A DNA stretch of 64,000 nt from Erythrocercus mccallii (lineage: Eukaryota; Chordata; Aves; Passeriformes; Dicruridae). Positions 12,991 to 24,800 of the stretch are shown here, one piece after another (within the stretch, counting starts at the first letter, position 1; each line of letters opens with the position of its first letter). The stretch covers positions 274,707 to 338,706 of the forward strand of contig VZRG01000764.1 of NCBI GenBank assembly GCA_013397435.1. Reading direction: 5' to 3'. The notes under the pieces were generated by a model. The model did not search any database. It was not told where the DNA came from and worked only from the letters and a program-made list of their open reading frames with translations. A program made the translations under genes and the position numbers.

Positions 12991-13754
12991 TTTCAAAGTC
13001 TTTGCTTAAATCACTAGAAGATACTTTTAGTAGTTTATTTGGTATAAGTTCTCCTATGTTGGTCTGTCTTCCTTACCTACAGGTCTACTTTACTACTCTT
13101 TAAATCTTAAAGTCAATGAATAAAATTATTCTATGAAGCACAGAATAAACTAAGACAGTTTGAAAATATCTTATGTGGTGTCTTTCCCTGAGTAAAGATT
13201 TATGATTACACTAGTTATTTGCAGACTGGGACAAAGAAGAGCCTTTGGAACACATTAGGAAAGACCATTAGTTCTCATAGATTTTGAGTGACTATTACCA
13301 GAGAAAAACCTGTAAGTTCTAGATAAGTGTAAAGATATCCTAAAATATAGTGGTCTCTTCAGAGAGAAATTGGCTGGGGATATACTAATGGGAATGCTTT
13401 CTAAAGTGGTCATATTTCTGTAGTCAGGTTTTTGGGTACAAACAAATTGGTGCTGGGTTATGATGGAAAAAAAACCCCAAATCCTCTTTTCGCTTCACCT
13501 GATTTCACCTTCTTTAAAGTTACAGACTACAAAAAGCAACATCCTCTTTCTGCAATATGAAACCATTTTTGCCCTCTGACTAATGTTCCTTTGGCAAATG
13601 TTAATGTATGCATTTCTTTCATATCTATAACTTTGCACTGCTGTGGCCAAAATTTGTCAGTATAGAAACTCAGATAGGCTGTTTTAATTCCCTGCTGATT
13701 TCCTGTGCAGGTTTTGTATTGACTAAAAGTTTATTTCCAGCCTAGAAAGCTAAT
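12991..13754. other. Non-coding sequence, nothing recognised
   Basis: AT-rich sequence between a candidate LTR and a CR1 fragment. I see no open frame of note, tandem array or known repeat signature here. Confidence 0.5.
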
Positions 13755-14140
13755 TGCATCCTGCATAAAAAGAAATGTGGCCTGTTGGTCAAGGGATGTT
13801 ATTTTCCCCATCTACTCTGCTTATTGGAGTCCTCCCTGGAGTGCTGCATCCAGCTCTGGGGTGCCCAGAACAAGAAAGATGTGGACCTGTTAGAATGAGT
13901 ACAGAAGAGGGCCACAAAGATTATCAAAGGGCTGGAGCATCTCTTCTGTGAAGAGAGGGTGGCACATGCTTCCCAGAGCATTTGTGAATCTCCCATCTTG
14001 GAGATATTCAAATGCCATCTGGAAATGGCCCTTGAGAATGGTCCATGAGCAACCAGTTTCAAATGGCTCTGTGTAAACAGGGTGGTTGGACACCCAGGTG
14101 TCTCTTCCAACCCGAATTCTTACGTGATTTTATGATTTTT
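13755..14140 (+). mobile_element. CR1 LINE, 3' end fragment with an internal deletion
   Basis: The sequence matches the end of the avian CR1 reverse transcriptase frame and its 3' untranslated region. Recognisable words are GGAGTGCTGCATCCAGCTC, GAAGAGGGCCACAAAGAT, GGGCTGGAGCATCTCTTCTG, TTGGAGATATTCAAATGCC and the tail TCTTCCAACCCG followed by an ATTCT..TGATTTTATG run. That order means + orientation. The usual segment after the GAAGAG word near 13953 is missing, so the copy has an internal deletion as well as the normal 5' truncation. CR1 copies itself by target-primed reverse transcription; this copy is dead. Confidence 0.9.
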
Positions 14141-14229
14141 TATCTTTTGAGGACCCCTCAGTACCACTGTTACTTTGTGCGAAGGCCAAACAAACTAGAA
14201 ATAAAATAAAAATTATTGAGCGTGAAGAA

Positions 14230-14290
14230 TTGAAGTGGGACCAGATGATCTGATGTGGTGGATCCAACCTTACCCTTTCTGTCATTCTGT
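14230..14290 (+). mobile_element. Possible second CR1 tail fragment
   Basis: Words resembling the CR1 3' tail recur here: GGGACCAGATGATCTGATG, then GGATCCAACCTTACCC and TGTCATTCTGTAA. It lies 90 bases after the clear CR1 end and points the same way. It may be an older CR1 tail, or a tandem echo of the first. The match is short and degraded. Confidence 0.35.
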
Positions 14291-17077
14291 AATACTTTAG
14301 ACTGATAGAATTTCAGGTCAGTATCTCAAAGCTACATTGCTTCAAGCTCTATGGTTTGCCATCTGCAGCTGTATAAAGCACATTTATTTTATGGGCATAA
14401 AGATTAGGATCTAATAATGGCAAGATAGATCAGTGGCAACATGCAAGAGGTGATCCCCTTTCCCTGACTGTTTAAAACAGGGAAATGACCAATACCCCCA
14501 ATGTTTGTTTTGTGGCATGGATTTCCCTGTGTCTAGATTTCATCAAGGAATGCATCCACATGTAGTCTGGAAGTGCTACTCATTACTTACAGTGACTAAT
14601 TTAGTCCATGTAATTTTAGATTCACTGGCACAAAATTGAACATTCTTCTCATGATCAACAGTCACTCAGAGCCAAGAAACTTGACAGGCAGTTGCTTCAT
14701 TTAGTACATGTGCTCTGAGCAGCACTGTGTGAGCCAAACCTTTGTCTTGCACAATGTCTGACTACAAATATGCCAGTTCTTCTTAAATTTAGGGTTTGCC
14801 TACCTTTTTCTCATTTTCTTCACATCTGCTAAAACACTGTGGGGTTTTTTTTGTCATAAAAAAAATCCATTAACGTGCAGAAAATAATAAAAAAGAAAAG
14901 GACAATGACTGGTAAATATAGCTTAGTTTCTTTAAAGCAATTCAATTTAAGTATTAATGAGACTCTAAAGTAAATAGACTATTGTATGTTTTATAACAGA
15001 GATATTATGACTATGAAACCTTGAAAAAAATGCTTGAAAAAATTTGTTAAAAGAAAAATAAGATTGGTGCTGATATTGTGACATTTTTTCATTTTGATTT
15101 GGTAAAGATTAGTGAGATAATTCAAGCAGTCTTGAAAGAGTTTTGCTAATGTTGCTTTCCAGTTCAGTGCCAGATTGTAGAGGTGACAGCACTCTGGTGG
15201 CCCAGTAAGGATCAACTTCAGTAATATGGATATGTATTTATGTAGCAATGCACTACCTACTTTTGCAGCAGCAAGATTTGATAGGATTTATAAGATACTC
15301 CAATTTCATCAGAAGAATCATTGCAATATAGCTTAAGGTTTGCAAAAATAATCTGGTCATCTGAAAATACTGCACATGTAATGCTAACTTTTGTGTTAAT
15401 GTGAATTTCCAACTGTGTAAAGTAGAAGAGTAGGTAAATTCAATTTAACATTCCCAGAGGCACAGACTTGCATACTCCTTTCTGAAACTAATCAGTTATT
15501 CATTCATGAATCTCATTTTCCTCAGTCATATCTATATAATTTACATTTCAACCTTACATTGCCTTAACTTCCAAAATTCAGTATTCGACTATGAACAGTG
15601 AAAAACATTTAATTGATATCTAAGATACTCCAAATAAGCTATTTGTAGTTTATCTCCTGCCTCAAAGAGAACAAATATTACTTGGCTTCTTTTTATGACA
15701 AATTCTCACTTTCTTCCCCATCTCTTCATAATTTTGAACTTCTTACCTAGTTTAATAAAGAAAGCCAAAGTTTAGTCAAGAACACTTAAAGTTCTGTTTA
15801 AAAAATTTGCATAATGCAGAGGTTCTGAAAGAAAGGCAGAAAAAATCTCACTGTACATTGGCTGGCAGAAGCTAGATGCACAATTGGCACATGCAGATTG
15901 GCAGGTGAGGTGGTAGTCCTAAAGCTTCCATCGGCCCCATAGCTAGCAATGATGTCACAAATGTTCACTTCATGTGGAGTGGTTTAGGACAAAAGCCGTA
16001 AGAAAGATTTTCATCGGTTCTGTTCTGAAAACAAGCTTTTCCTGCTAAGTGTTCCTGCTAATCTCTGATTATTCTGATTTTATTTCTTTTCATTTGCATT
16101 TCTTGACCAATATCTTCCCTTCTCTTTTCCCCCTCTCTATTAACTTAGTCCTTTACCATTTTATTTTCTACTTAGTCTTATTTGTTCCTATTCCTTCTCT
16201 TTTGCCTGGTGATCATGTCTTCAAATAATTCCAGTATGTGTCATCCTGCAGCATGTGGACCACAGGCATTTCACAGATGCCAGAAAATGGTATATGAGGT
16301 GCTGAATTTTTGTTTTAGTCAGACACAGATTTATATAAAGAAACAAGGCAGAGAAGGTCATAAACGTGGTTACCAGTGTGCATTGTATGTAATTTGGTAT
16401 TTTTTTTATCCTGGGAGAATTTTCGTTGGGGATTCCATCCGAACTGCAATTACAGACACTATTTTTTAAATCTCATGTATTAGCACAGTTTTCCATTGCA
16501 CTCATCCTGTTACAAGCTACAGTGTTCTGGATGAATTTCTAATATTCCTTCTATGTTCCATCTACCAAAGAATATGTGATCTAAGACAGAATCACCTCTG
16601 GATCCTCATTCTGTGTTTTAAACTACTAGGGCTCAGGTTTTAATATTTGGATTGAATTTTTTTAATGCGCTCTGCTCCATCTGATTTTTTATGATTTTTT
16701 ATGATTTTAATACTTCAGTTGCATTATGGTTTTGCAGGCTAAGAGAAATCAGACGTGTCTCTGCAGGACTCTTTGTATTATACTACAAGCTAAGCAAAAG
16801 CCATGTGGTTTTCTTGATGCTGGGTAATAATTCCTGTCATAAGGTAGTTACAACAGGCAAGATGGCTATCCCAATATGGTGATTTGGTTTGGGGGTTCAG
16901 CTGGTCCTCATCCTGCTTTCCTGCAATGCTACAAGCAGATCGAACTCCCATCTTCTTGCAGTGCAACTTGTTAGTGTTGAAAGTGAAAAGCAGTAAATTA
17001 GAGTAATATCTTAAAGATTATGTGTTTTTCAGATTATATACCATTTCCTTTTATTCTCAATTAATTAATTTTTTTGG
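14291..17077. other. Non-coding sequence, nothing recognised apart from a short decamer run
   Basis: AT-rich sequence with no exon or repeat family that I recognise. At 16681-16710 an ATGATTTTTT unit is repeated about three times, a minor simple repeat. Longer open frames (85-95 codons, for instance at 14991-15248 and 16182-16469) have no recognisable domain and chance-like composition. Confidence 0.5.
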
Positions 17078-17700
17078 TATTGTGGTTTAAGCCCATCTGG
17101 AAATTAAGCACCACATAGGCACTCACTCAATCCCCCTTTCTCTCTGCTCCCAACCCCTGTGGAATGGGGAGGAGAATCAAAGTAAAACTTCTATGTTAAG
17201 ATAAGAAAAATTTAAAAATTGAAAATAAAGCAAAATAAGGCGAGAGTGGTGAATGATAATATTACTAATAATAATAAAAAAGGGGAAAAAAAATTGTGCA
17301 GAATGCAATTGCTCACCACCTGCTTACCAATGTCAGATCCCCCTTTCCAAACCCAGATCGGCACCTCTTCCAGGTACTTCCCCCCACTTTATGTCTTGGC
17401 ATGATGGCATTTGTATATTGGGATGATTGTGCTTCCCATTATCCCATTACCCTCCCTGTTTATCTGTTTCAATAGGCATACATACAGAAATGATTCTCTG
17501 GATTCATTTAGTCCATAACTTTGGTGTTCATCCTCGGTAACAGTCTTTTAAGCAGGAAAGATGATGCGAGGCGTTGGATTGCTGCATGCTGCATATTTGA
17601 GTCAGTTCCAACTTCAACACTGCTGCACTTCTTCAGTTTTATCAAAGTTCATTCTTTGTTGGTGAGAGTGCAATGATCAAATGAAAGTCAGGCTCAGACC
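17078..17700 (-). mobile_element. 3' LTR of a truncated ERV-L element
   Basis: The + strand begins TATTGTGGTTTAAGCCCAT and continues with AAGCACCACATAGGCACTC, a C/T-rich stretch with CCCAACCCCTGTGGAATGGG, AAAGTAAAACTTCTATG and then TGCAATTGCTCACCACCTGC. This is the reversed 3' part of a very common songbird ERV-L LTR, normally ending TGTTGTGG on this strand, so the terminal TG has mutated to TA. The right boundary is approximate: U3 is diverged and the 5' edge of the LTR was not resolved. The retroviral internal sequence lies to the right, as expected for a - strand provirus. It carries no working gene. Confidence 0.8.
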
Positions 17701-18166
17701 CTCAGAGGACTTGTGGATAAGAACCATGCTGTGAAGTAATGCACATACAGTCATCACAGAAGCAGTAATACAATGTTGAATAGTTATTAACTATAGCTAA
17801 TAATTACAGTTTAATTCATTGCTATCTTCAAAATCAAAACCTCTTGAAGAACACATTGGACTTCTCTATTTTCCTGCATTACCTACAAAGTGCACCCAAG
17901 TCCTTGAGCAAAAGTAATGCTATGGATGTTTACCTTTGTCAGAGATAGGAATAACCCTTTTTACCATAACTTTTTCCCTAGTATCTTTTTAATGTGCACC
18001 ACAGGATCTTTATCCCTTTCTATGGTATGTGATGTTTCGATTAGGCAGGGACAGCCTGACTGGCAGATCCTCTGGTGTTAACTAGCCAGGTGGCCTTTGC
18101 TAAAAATGTATCCCAGTGTTTGAAAGTCTCACCACCCATTGCTCTCAGTGTAGTCTCCAACAGCCT
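17701..18166 (-). pseudogene. ERV-L internal remnant with broken integrase (pol) end
   Basis: Read on the - strand, 18163 down to about 18045 translates to the C-terminal part of an ERV-L integrase. Visible pieces are LLETTLRAMGG, ETFKHWDTF and AKATWLVNTRG. The frame is broken by TAA at 18041-18043 and, seven codons on, by TAG at 18020-18022. DNA similarity continues left through AAGTCCTTGAGCAAAAG and CCAAAGT-type words to the LTR, so 17078-18166 is one contiguous 3' piece of a provirus. Similarity stops abruptly at about 18166, where the 5' part is missing. It is a dead fossil copy. Confidence 0.8.
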
Positions 18167-19666
18167 GACAGAAGTGAGGCTGCTGGTGCTTTGTTTCTCA
18201 GTTTAGTAAAAAATTTCTCTGAAAAATTAAACTAAGTTTATTCAGCTGTACTGCACTAAACTAATCCTTGGATCTCATATAGCTGAGCCATTGGAAGTGG
18301 ATTACAGATTTGCACTCAATGCAAGGCGAGGTGGATACAATAATGCTTACAAAATGATAAATTATTAAATTAAAAATTCATTCTTAATTAATAAATTCAG
18401 TTTTGTAGTAGATTAAAAAGGTGATGAGGAGTAATAGAAATGCAACAACACCATAAAATCAGTGCAGGAAACCAGATTCCTGGCAGCAAACCTAAGATCC
18501 TGATCAAAACAGTGAACTTTAATCTTAGCATGTGGCATGACAGTGTACTGCTCAAAGACATTAACAAGTTCAGCTAAGGAAGGGGTTACTTCTTATAATC
18601 TTCTAAAAGAAAGACATTTTCCTATAGCTGCTGCTCAAGGGATCAAGGAAATTTCTATGGCATGGTTTTGAGCCCACTGTAGTTACCTTTTAGGAGTATA
18701 TATACTTTATAGAGTATTGTTATTTTGCTATACACTGAAGTTTTAGTCCAATAATTATAAATGATCAAGAAAGAGAGACAGTCCAGATCTACAGGATTTG
18801 GGTTTTTCCTGTAGTGATTGCAAAGCTTGAAGTCTAGAACAGCAGTTCAAAACTTTTTGCCAGTTTTAACTATAGTAGTATTACTTATTGAAAATGCAAC
18901 TACAAATTGAAAAATAGAAAGCTTAATGTAGAATGTGTGGATATTTTAAGCATATGGTAGACATTAGTAGTTAAGTTAGCACATTGACTTCAGGATGAGA
19001 AGATTAATTGTGTAGCAGTATGTGCTAGAAAAAAATATTTTGGAAGATGAAGAATGCCAACTAGATTCAAGGAAAAAAATAATCCCTCTACCTCAATATA
19101 TACTCTAATATTTTACTGGTAATCAGTTACTCTTCAACTTATAGCAAATTCTTACAATCTGAAAAGGTAAATCTATTTTTTTGTTGTTGTTCTAATATAT
19201 ATATAATATATATTATATAGCTATAATATTTTTCTTTTAATATCTTATTTATATTATTGCTAACTGTAGACAGGTTCCCCTCAGTTTAGTCTCCTAGTCC
19301 TAGACAATGTTCTATCATAAGCAGTAATAAAGCAAAATATTTTTAAAACAGGTGTCTAATTTTGCCTAGATTAAATAACCAGAAATAATTTCACAGGATA
19401 GTGACAAAATTTAATATTACATCAGTGTATCTTGAGATAGTGATGAAATCAGGTATTTTATACCAGTTTTACATGTTTTGTGCATCTTATACAATTTATA
19501 CTAAATTCACACTATATACCCAAGGAAATTTGGGGTTTTTTTCATTCATCAGGTAAGATGGAAATGCTTGCTTTCTTAAACCTTAACCTTTGTATCATAA
19601 CCAGTAGTATACAGGTGCACTAATTTGATAGCGGAATTTTAACCTCATCTGTGATTCACTAGATTT

Positions 19667-19690
19667 GAAAAACTTGTTTTCAAGTTTTTC
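19667..19690. repeat. Perfect 10-bp inverted repeat, TTTT loop
   Basis: GAAAAACTTG at 19667-19676 is followed by TTTT and then its exact reverse complement CAAGTTTTTC. The stem is ten base pairs without mismatch. I have no evidence of a function; see also the similar hairpin at 21394-21417. Confidence 0.85.
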
Positions 19691-21240
19691 TTGAAAGGAA
19701 ATCTCAAACCTCTCAAAATTCATTGCCATCACATTTCACAACCATACTGGAACTTTTAGACGTTTGTAATACATTGAAAATAGAGAAGGGAAATCTGATC
19801 TTCTACACTAGAGAGTGACTCCTATAATGAATTCCTATATGAAGCTGAAAATTAAGTGAGCAAGAGTATAATTTTTCCAAGTGTCCCAATGATTATGAAC
19901 TTTTTTATTTTGAAGGTTTATTTGAAGAACTGGTATGTGACTAAACTATATGCTAAAAAAGAAGTTAATACATTTCCATTTTTTGAATGTAATATAGAAC
20001 TGAGTTCCTTTCTGACTCTTGAATATTAGATTCATTATGTCAGCCAAATGAAAGCAGAATATGTATTCAATTAATGTTGAAATATAAATTAGAGGCTATA
20101 AACTCTCTTTATTTGAATGGGAAGATTTCATCTCCTTATCAGCACAAGATGAAAGTAAAACAGAATTCTGCTTCCATTGGAAAAAATCTTCAGCACAGGA
20201 CTTTTTTTTTTTTTTGTGTAGAAGGCACTTTTGTATATACCAGAGAAGTTCAAGAGCATCTTTCTCTGACCTTTTTCACAGATTAAATGCAGTGAAATAA
20301 GTTGTGGTATACAGGGTACTGACTGCAAGTTGAAGTTCTTGCATCAATGAATTTCCCATTTAGTAGTACAGTTTACTTTCTTACTGGAGTTCTAACTAGT
20401 GTATTTTTGTTATATTTCTGACTCTGAGTCCTGCAAATATTTTTTAGAGTAATAATTAAATGTTTAGGGGCTGTAGGATATCCTAGTACAAATATTATAG
20501 ATTATGTGGATAATAAGGATATTCTTCTAAGGAACTTTTAATTTAGACTGTCATTTTGCAAGAAAATTTCACGTATATCAGTTAGAGGTTTTCTTTGAAT
20601 GAGAGATACAGAAATGAACCTATAATGCTTATATAGCTAGTATCACCTTAGACAACATATTTCCATTGACTTAACCTCAATTTAGGAGTTGGGTTGTTGA
20701 ATTTCACATTACCAATGAAGCTATTTAAACAAACATTGAATTTGAATGTAGGAATTATGTTCTTTTCCTCTGTGAAGTGTGGATCACTTCATCATCTGTT
20801 TTGGTTTCCATATTTTTTTACTGTCATGTACAGCATACAAGAAAAAAGGAGACCTCAGAAATTCTTAATGATGTTTTATGCCCTTTCACCATCTACAAAT
20901 ACACGTAGAGGAACAGGTTTTTTCTGTCTGATTAATACAAACACCTTAAAATAAATTTGTTTTTCTGCTACTATATAACAAAAATAGACATTAGTTTTTA
21001 CAAACATGGACATATTCATCTAATATCTGACAAAAAAGCAGAGAGTGAATTTCTGCCATGGAAGCTTGATCTAGTTCAGAAGTGATGTTTGAAATGGTAA
21101 TGGCTTTTGTAGCATCACCTTTTTTCCTTTTAAAACATAAATATAGAGCTGAGGAATAAAACTAACACAACAATTATTACATAAGAGAACTTTACACAAC
21201 AACAAATTGGTTTTAGTACTTTGAAATCCGAAAGCTATGT

Positions 21241-21258
21241 CTTAGTGAATTCACTAAG
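21241..21258. repeat. 18-bp perfect palindrome
   Basis: CTTAGTGAATTCACTAAG reads the same on both strands, with no spacer and centred on an EcoRI-type GAATTC. It could be a dimeric protein-binding site or chance; nothing nearby decides. Confidence 0.85.
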
Positions 21259-21393
21259 GCTAAAATGCACATCAAAAAGTGTTTCAAAAAAAAAAAAAAA
21301 CCCCAAAAACATTCAAGGCATGAACATGTGACCTGCTGTAGTAAAACCACAACTGATATTGTTGGAAGAAATGATGGCTTGGATGATAATATG

Positions 21394-21417
21394 ATTTCAA
21401 GGCTTTTGCCTTGAAAT
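21394..21417. repeat. Perfect 10-bp inverted repeat, TTTT loop
   Basis: ATTTCAAGGC at 21394-21403, TTTT at 21404-21407, then the exact reverse complement GCCTTGAAAT at 21408-21417. The geometry is the same as the hairpin at 19667-19690, but the stem sequence is unrelated. Confidence 0.85.
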
Positions 21418-21548
21418 TTTTTGCTTATATGTTTCTAAATCTTTTCACATAATTGAAGAAAACAATTCATTAAATAAATTAATTAATTGGACCAAAAGAG
21501 ACCACAGTTTTCCTACCTCATTATTCTATGTAGTGTAGTTAGAGGACA

Positions 21549-21828
21549 CAAAATGAGGGACACACACACAGTCAGTCATCGGGGCAAAAGGAGACTGTTT
21601 ATTTCTTGACCTTGATTTATATAGATTTTGGACAATGACCAGGGATAGGAGGATGAATGTTGCCACCTCTCCAGCCACACTGGTCAAACTAGAAGTTCAT
21701 CAAATTTCTCCTCTCCAAGAGAGGAATGTCAACAAGAAGAGATGGTTACAATAATAATACATTGTTTATGTGAAAATCCATGAGAAACTCCATTACAAAA
21801 GTGTAAATATCAGAAGGCTGAAAAGAAC
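21549..21828 (-). mobile_element. Candidate LTR of an avian endogenous retrovirus
   Basis: Read on the - strand there is a TATA-like CTATATAAATC (the + strand shows GATTTATATAG near 21615-21625), followed about 20 bases on by AATAAA (+ strand TTTATT at 21599-21604). That is the promoter and polyadenylation spacing of a compact LTR. The flanking words GGGACACACACACAGTCAG and CAATGACCAGGGATAGGAG resemble songbird LTR sequence I have seen. The ends are not defined and no target duplication was found. It runs into an (AT)n microsatellite on the right. Confidence 0.45.

Positions 21829-21865
<37 letters not shown>
21829..21865. repeat. (AT)n microsatellite
   Basis: Alternating AT from 21829 to 21850, one GT interruption, then AT again to 21865. 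It is 37 bases long and directly adjoins the candidate LTR. Such tracts vary in length between individuals. Confidence 0.95.
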
Positions 21866-24800
21866 AACGGATCTGGTCTGTTGCTTGAACTCGTGTGAGG
21901 GGAATGTACTGATGTATGCGATACCAGAGTTCTCGGTTGTAAATGAGTTCTGGTGAAAGCCTTATGTGACTTATGTGGTGGTGATGCAGTGAGACTTTCC
22001 CTTTATTCTGAAAAGATCAGCCAGGTACATCAGAGGGAGCATTGATTCTTGAGGGAACAGTAGAAATGCAACCTCTTAGGCTTTGTTTTCAATGCTCTTT
22101 CTTTGTCTTTTGTGACTCTGAAGGTTATCTATGACCTCTGAGTTCTTGCCTGAGTCCTCCAGGGACCACAGAGTGAAGAACTAGCATTTTGATCATAGAA
22201 AGAAAGCAGAGCTCCAGTTCAGTGTGATTTTTGCCTTGACTAGCAGACCATGTTGCTGTTTTATTATTACCAGAAAACCTCAGTCATTCAGACTGATGAT
22301 TGAGAAACCCATTGCGAGTTACTAAAATACTGCTATACTCTTCCTCTCCACCCTTCACCAAATACACTTGATTTATTGATTTGTGTCAATGGTTTTAAAC
22401 TGATCTTCCAAACTTCAGAGAATGGAATGGGATTGAAGCAAACTGATAAGGATTTTTAAAAAAAATCACAGGAGGTAAACATTGTAAACAGCATGAGGAC
22501 ATGAGCATAAGACTGTGAGAATATCTGTTAGGAGCAGTGCAGCAGGCTCACGCACATCATTAAAAATTACAGCACAGACTTGTAGTATAGAATTTGCATT
22601 TCTCTACTGTTATAATTTATTTCTTGTGTTTTGATAGAGCCCAGGAGTCCCATGATAGACTCCAAATGAGCTTCGTTCTCTGTTATGCAGAACAAAAAGA
22701 GACTCTGTCCTCATTTATCTCACTATGAATCGATTAACAGATTTCTATGTGTTTATGAAAGATTTAATGTAAAAGTAATTTTAATTATTTCTGATTATTA
22801 AAGTATGATGATAGACTAGGGATTAAATATTTTGTTAGAATTAATGACAATTAACTGTCACTGTATTGCAAAACCTCATGGGAACTGGAAACCAGCAGAT
22901 GTTTTTCAATACTAATTAGAAATCAATCTTCCTTTCCAATTTTAGAGTAAACCACAGATATTTTGTCAATAGCTCATTTAGAACAGAATCAAAAAGAGAG
23001 ATTTGTCAGTGCTCTCATTATTGCATGACCGTTCATCCTATACTCCAGCGCCTGAAAAAAAAACAACAACAAAACAAAAAACAGGCAGAGCTGCAGAGAA
23101 TGCCACAAACTACATCCGATGTTTTTGTTTAACATACTGTTTTTTTCCAGAGCTAAAAAAGGTGAACTCTTTTCCAGCTGCAGAAAAAGTCTAATGTCTC
23201 CAAGTACCTTGAGGTCTTTCTATCATTATGTTGCATGTAAACAGTATGTTATTCATAAACAGCCCTCAAAACAATTTCTTATCAAAAGTTGTGGTAATTT
23301 GGTTTTTTCCTAATCATTTCCCCATGTGCTATTTCCTCTTTCAGTAAATGAAGAAATTAACCTGTGTAAAAGACACTTAACAGGGACTAATTTTACAGGA
23401 TTTCCAGACTGAAGATATATGCATTAACCTTGAACAAAATTTTCATCTCCTGAATATTCATCAAAATTGAATTAATCTTTTTTTCTCTACAAATTATTCC
23501 TTTAGTGTGTCCACTTCTACACACATACCAACAGACAGGCAAACATAACCCTATATGCAAGAATCACCTGTATCACCTATTCCTAAAGCAACTCTTATAC
23601 TTCAGTCAATATGCATGTATATATGTTTTTATACATAAATTAAATGTACAGTTTATCTTTGTTCAACAAAAATATCTCCTGCAGTATTCAAGGAAACCTT
23701 AGTTCATCACAGGGAGTCACAGAGATTCAGTGACATTTTATTAACTTTTTTTAAGTGCACTAGAAATTCAGAGAAATGGGTTATGTCTATTTAAAAAAAT
23801 GTTTCATCCTTGGTTACTAACCTTTGTACTCAATTTCCTTTGTTGTTTGAATACTGTCTTATTAATCCATTATATCAGAAGCATAATTCCTTCCTGGTTC
23901 CTGAACAAATTATTCACAAAGAGAATAAATTAAAATGCTTCTGGGGGAGCAATCTGCTTTATAAGCAACCCAAATACCTAATGTATTAGATTTAATTAAT
24001 ATGGCTATCCAAAGCACTAATAACTTTAAGTTACATTAATAGATATTCTTTTGTTTCTTCAGAGTTATTCAGTGTAATGGATGCGCTGGTGCTCTTTACC
24101 CATAACCAGAGTGCTCACTATGCAAACACATTCAAGAGAGAAAATAATCTCTTCTATAGTCTAATACGTTCTCCTCACTTCACACACAAATTAAGGAAAG
24201 AAAATCAAAGTAGAAAGGCAATTGTTTGATACAGGTCTAATTTCTAATGATGTCTTTTACTACAGATGTAGTACAAATGTAGCAAGAGTGGTGGACATGT
24301 TTCTTTCTGCTTCATCTCTCAAGCTGCCCAGAGTGTGTCTGCTTGGTCCAAGGTCTGCCAGTAGAGATTCTAAGGCTTTAAGGTGTCAAAGAGAGATAGA
24401 TAAAGTGGTATTGGCGATTTATGCTTAGTGCATAAAGTGGGTAAAAAAATCTGGTCAGGAAGGAAAGATTATTTTGATAAGAACCATTTCCCTGACACCA
24501 TCAGGAATTTATTGATTTTATTTTACAGATTTTAAGTTCTGCTTTCAAGAACATTTTAAGACAGCTGTACATATCTATCACTTCAAATGGGATTATCTTT
24601 CTGACCCGCCACTTCCAAAATGGAAGAGTTCTTTCCCAGATCTTAAGGTAAAAATATTCAACACAGTGGTGCTTCCTATAACTTTTTCTTTTATACATAT
24701 CTCTGTTTGGTAGAATAACTTCTCAAAGATTCTGAAATTCACATTAACTTCAAACCTAAATAATGTCAAATGTTTGAAATCTTATAATACAACTCTAAGA

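Larger units (their letters stand above)
18167..21548. other. AT-rich non-coding sequence with small repeats and hairpins
   Basis: No exon or interspersed repeat family recognised. It contains an AT-dinucleotide-rich segment at 19194-19230, a perfect hairpin at 19667-19690, a poly(T) run at 20202-20215, an 18-base palindrome at 21241-21258, a poly(A) run near 21287-21300 and a second hairpin at 21394-21417. Open frames of 60-86 codons in this stretch look like chance. Confidence 0.5.

Noticed and set aside
13799..14110. 103-codon - strand frame
   Set aside because: Antisense shadow of the + strand CR1 fragment.
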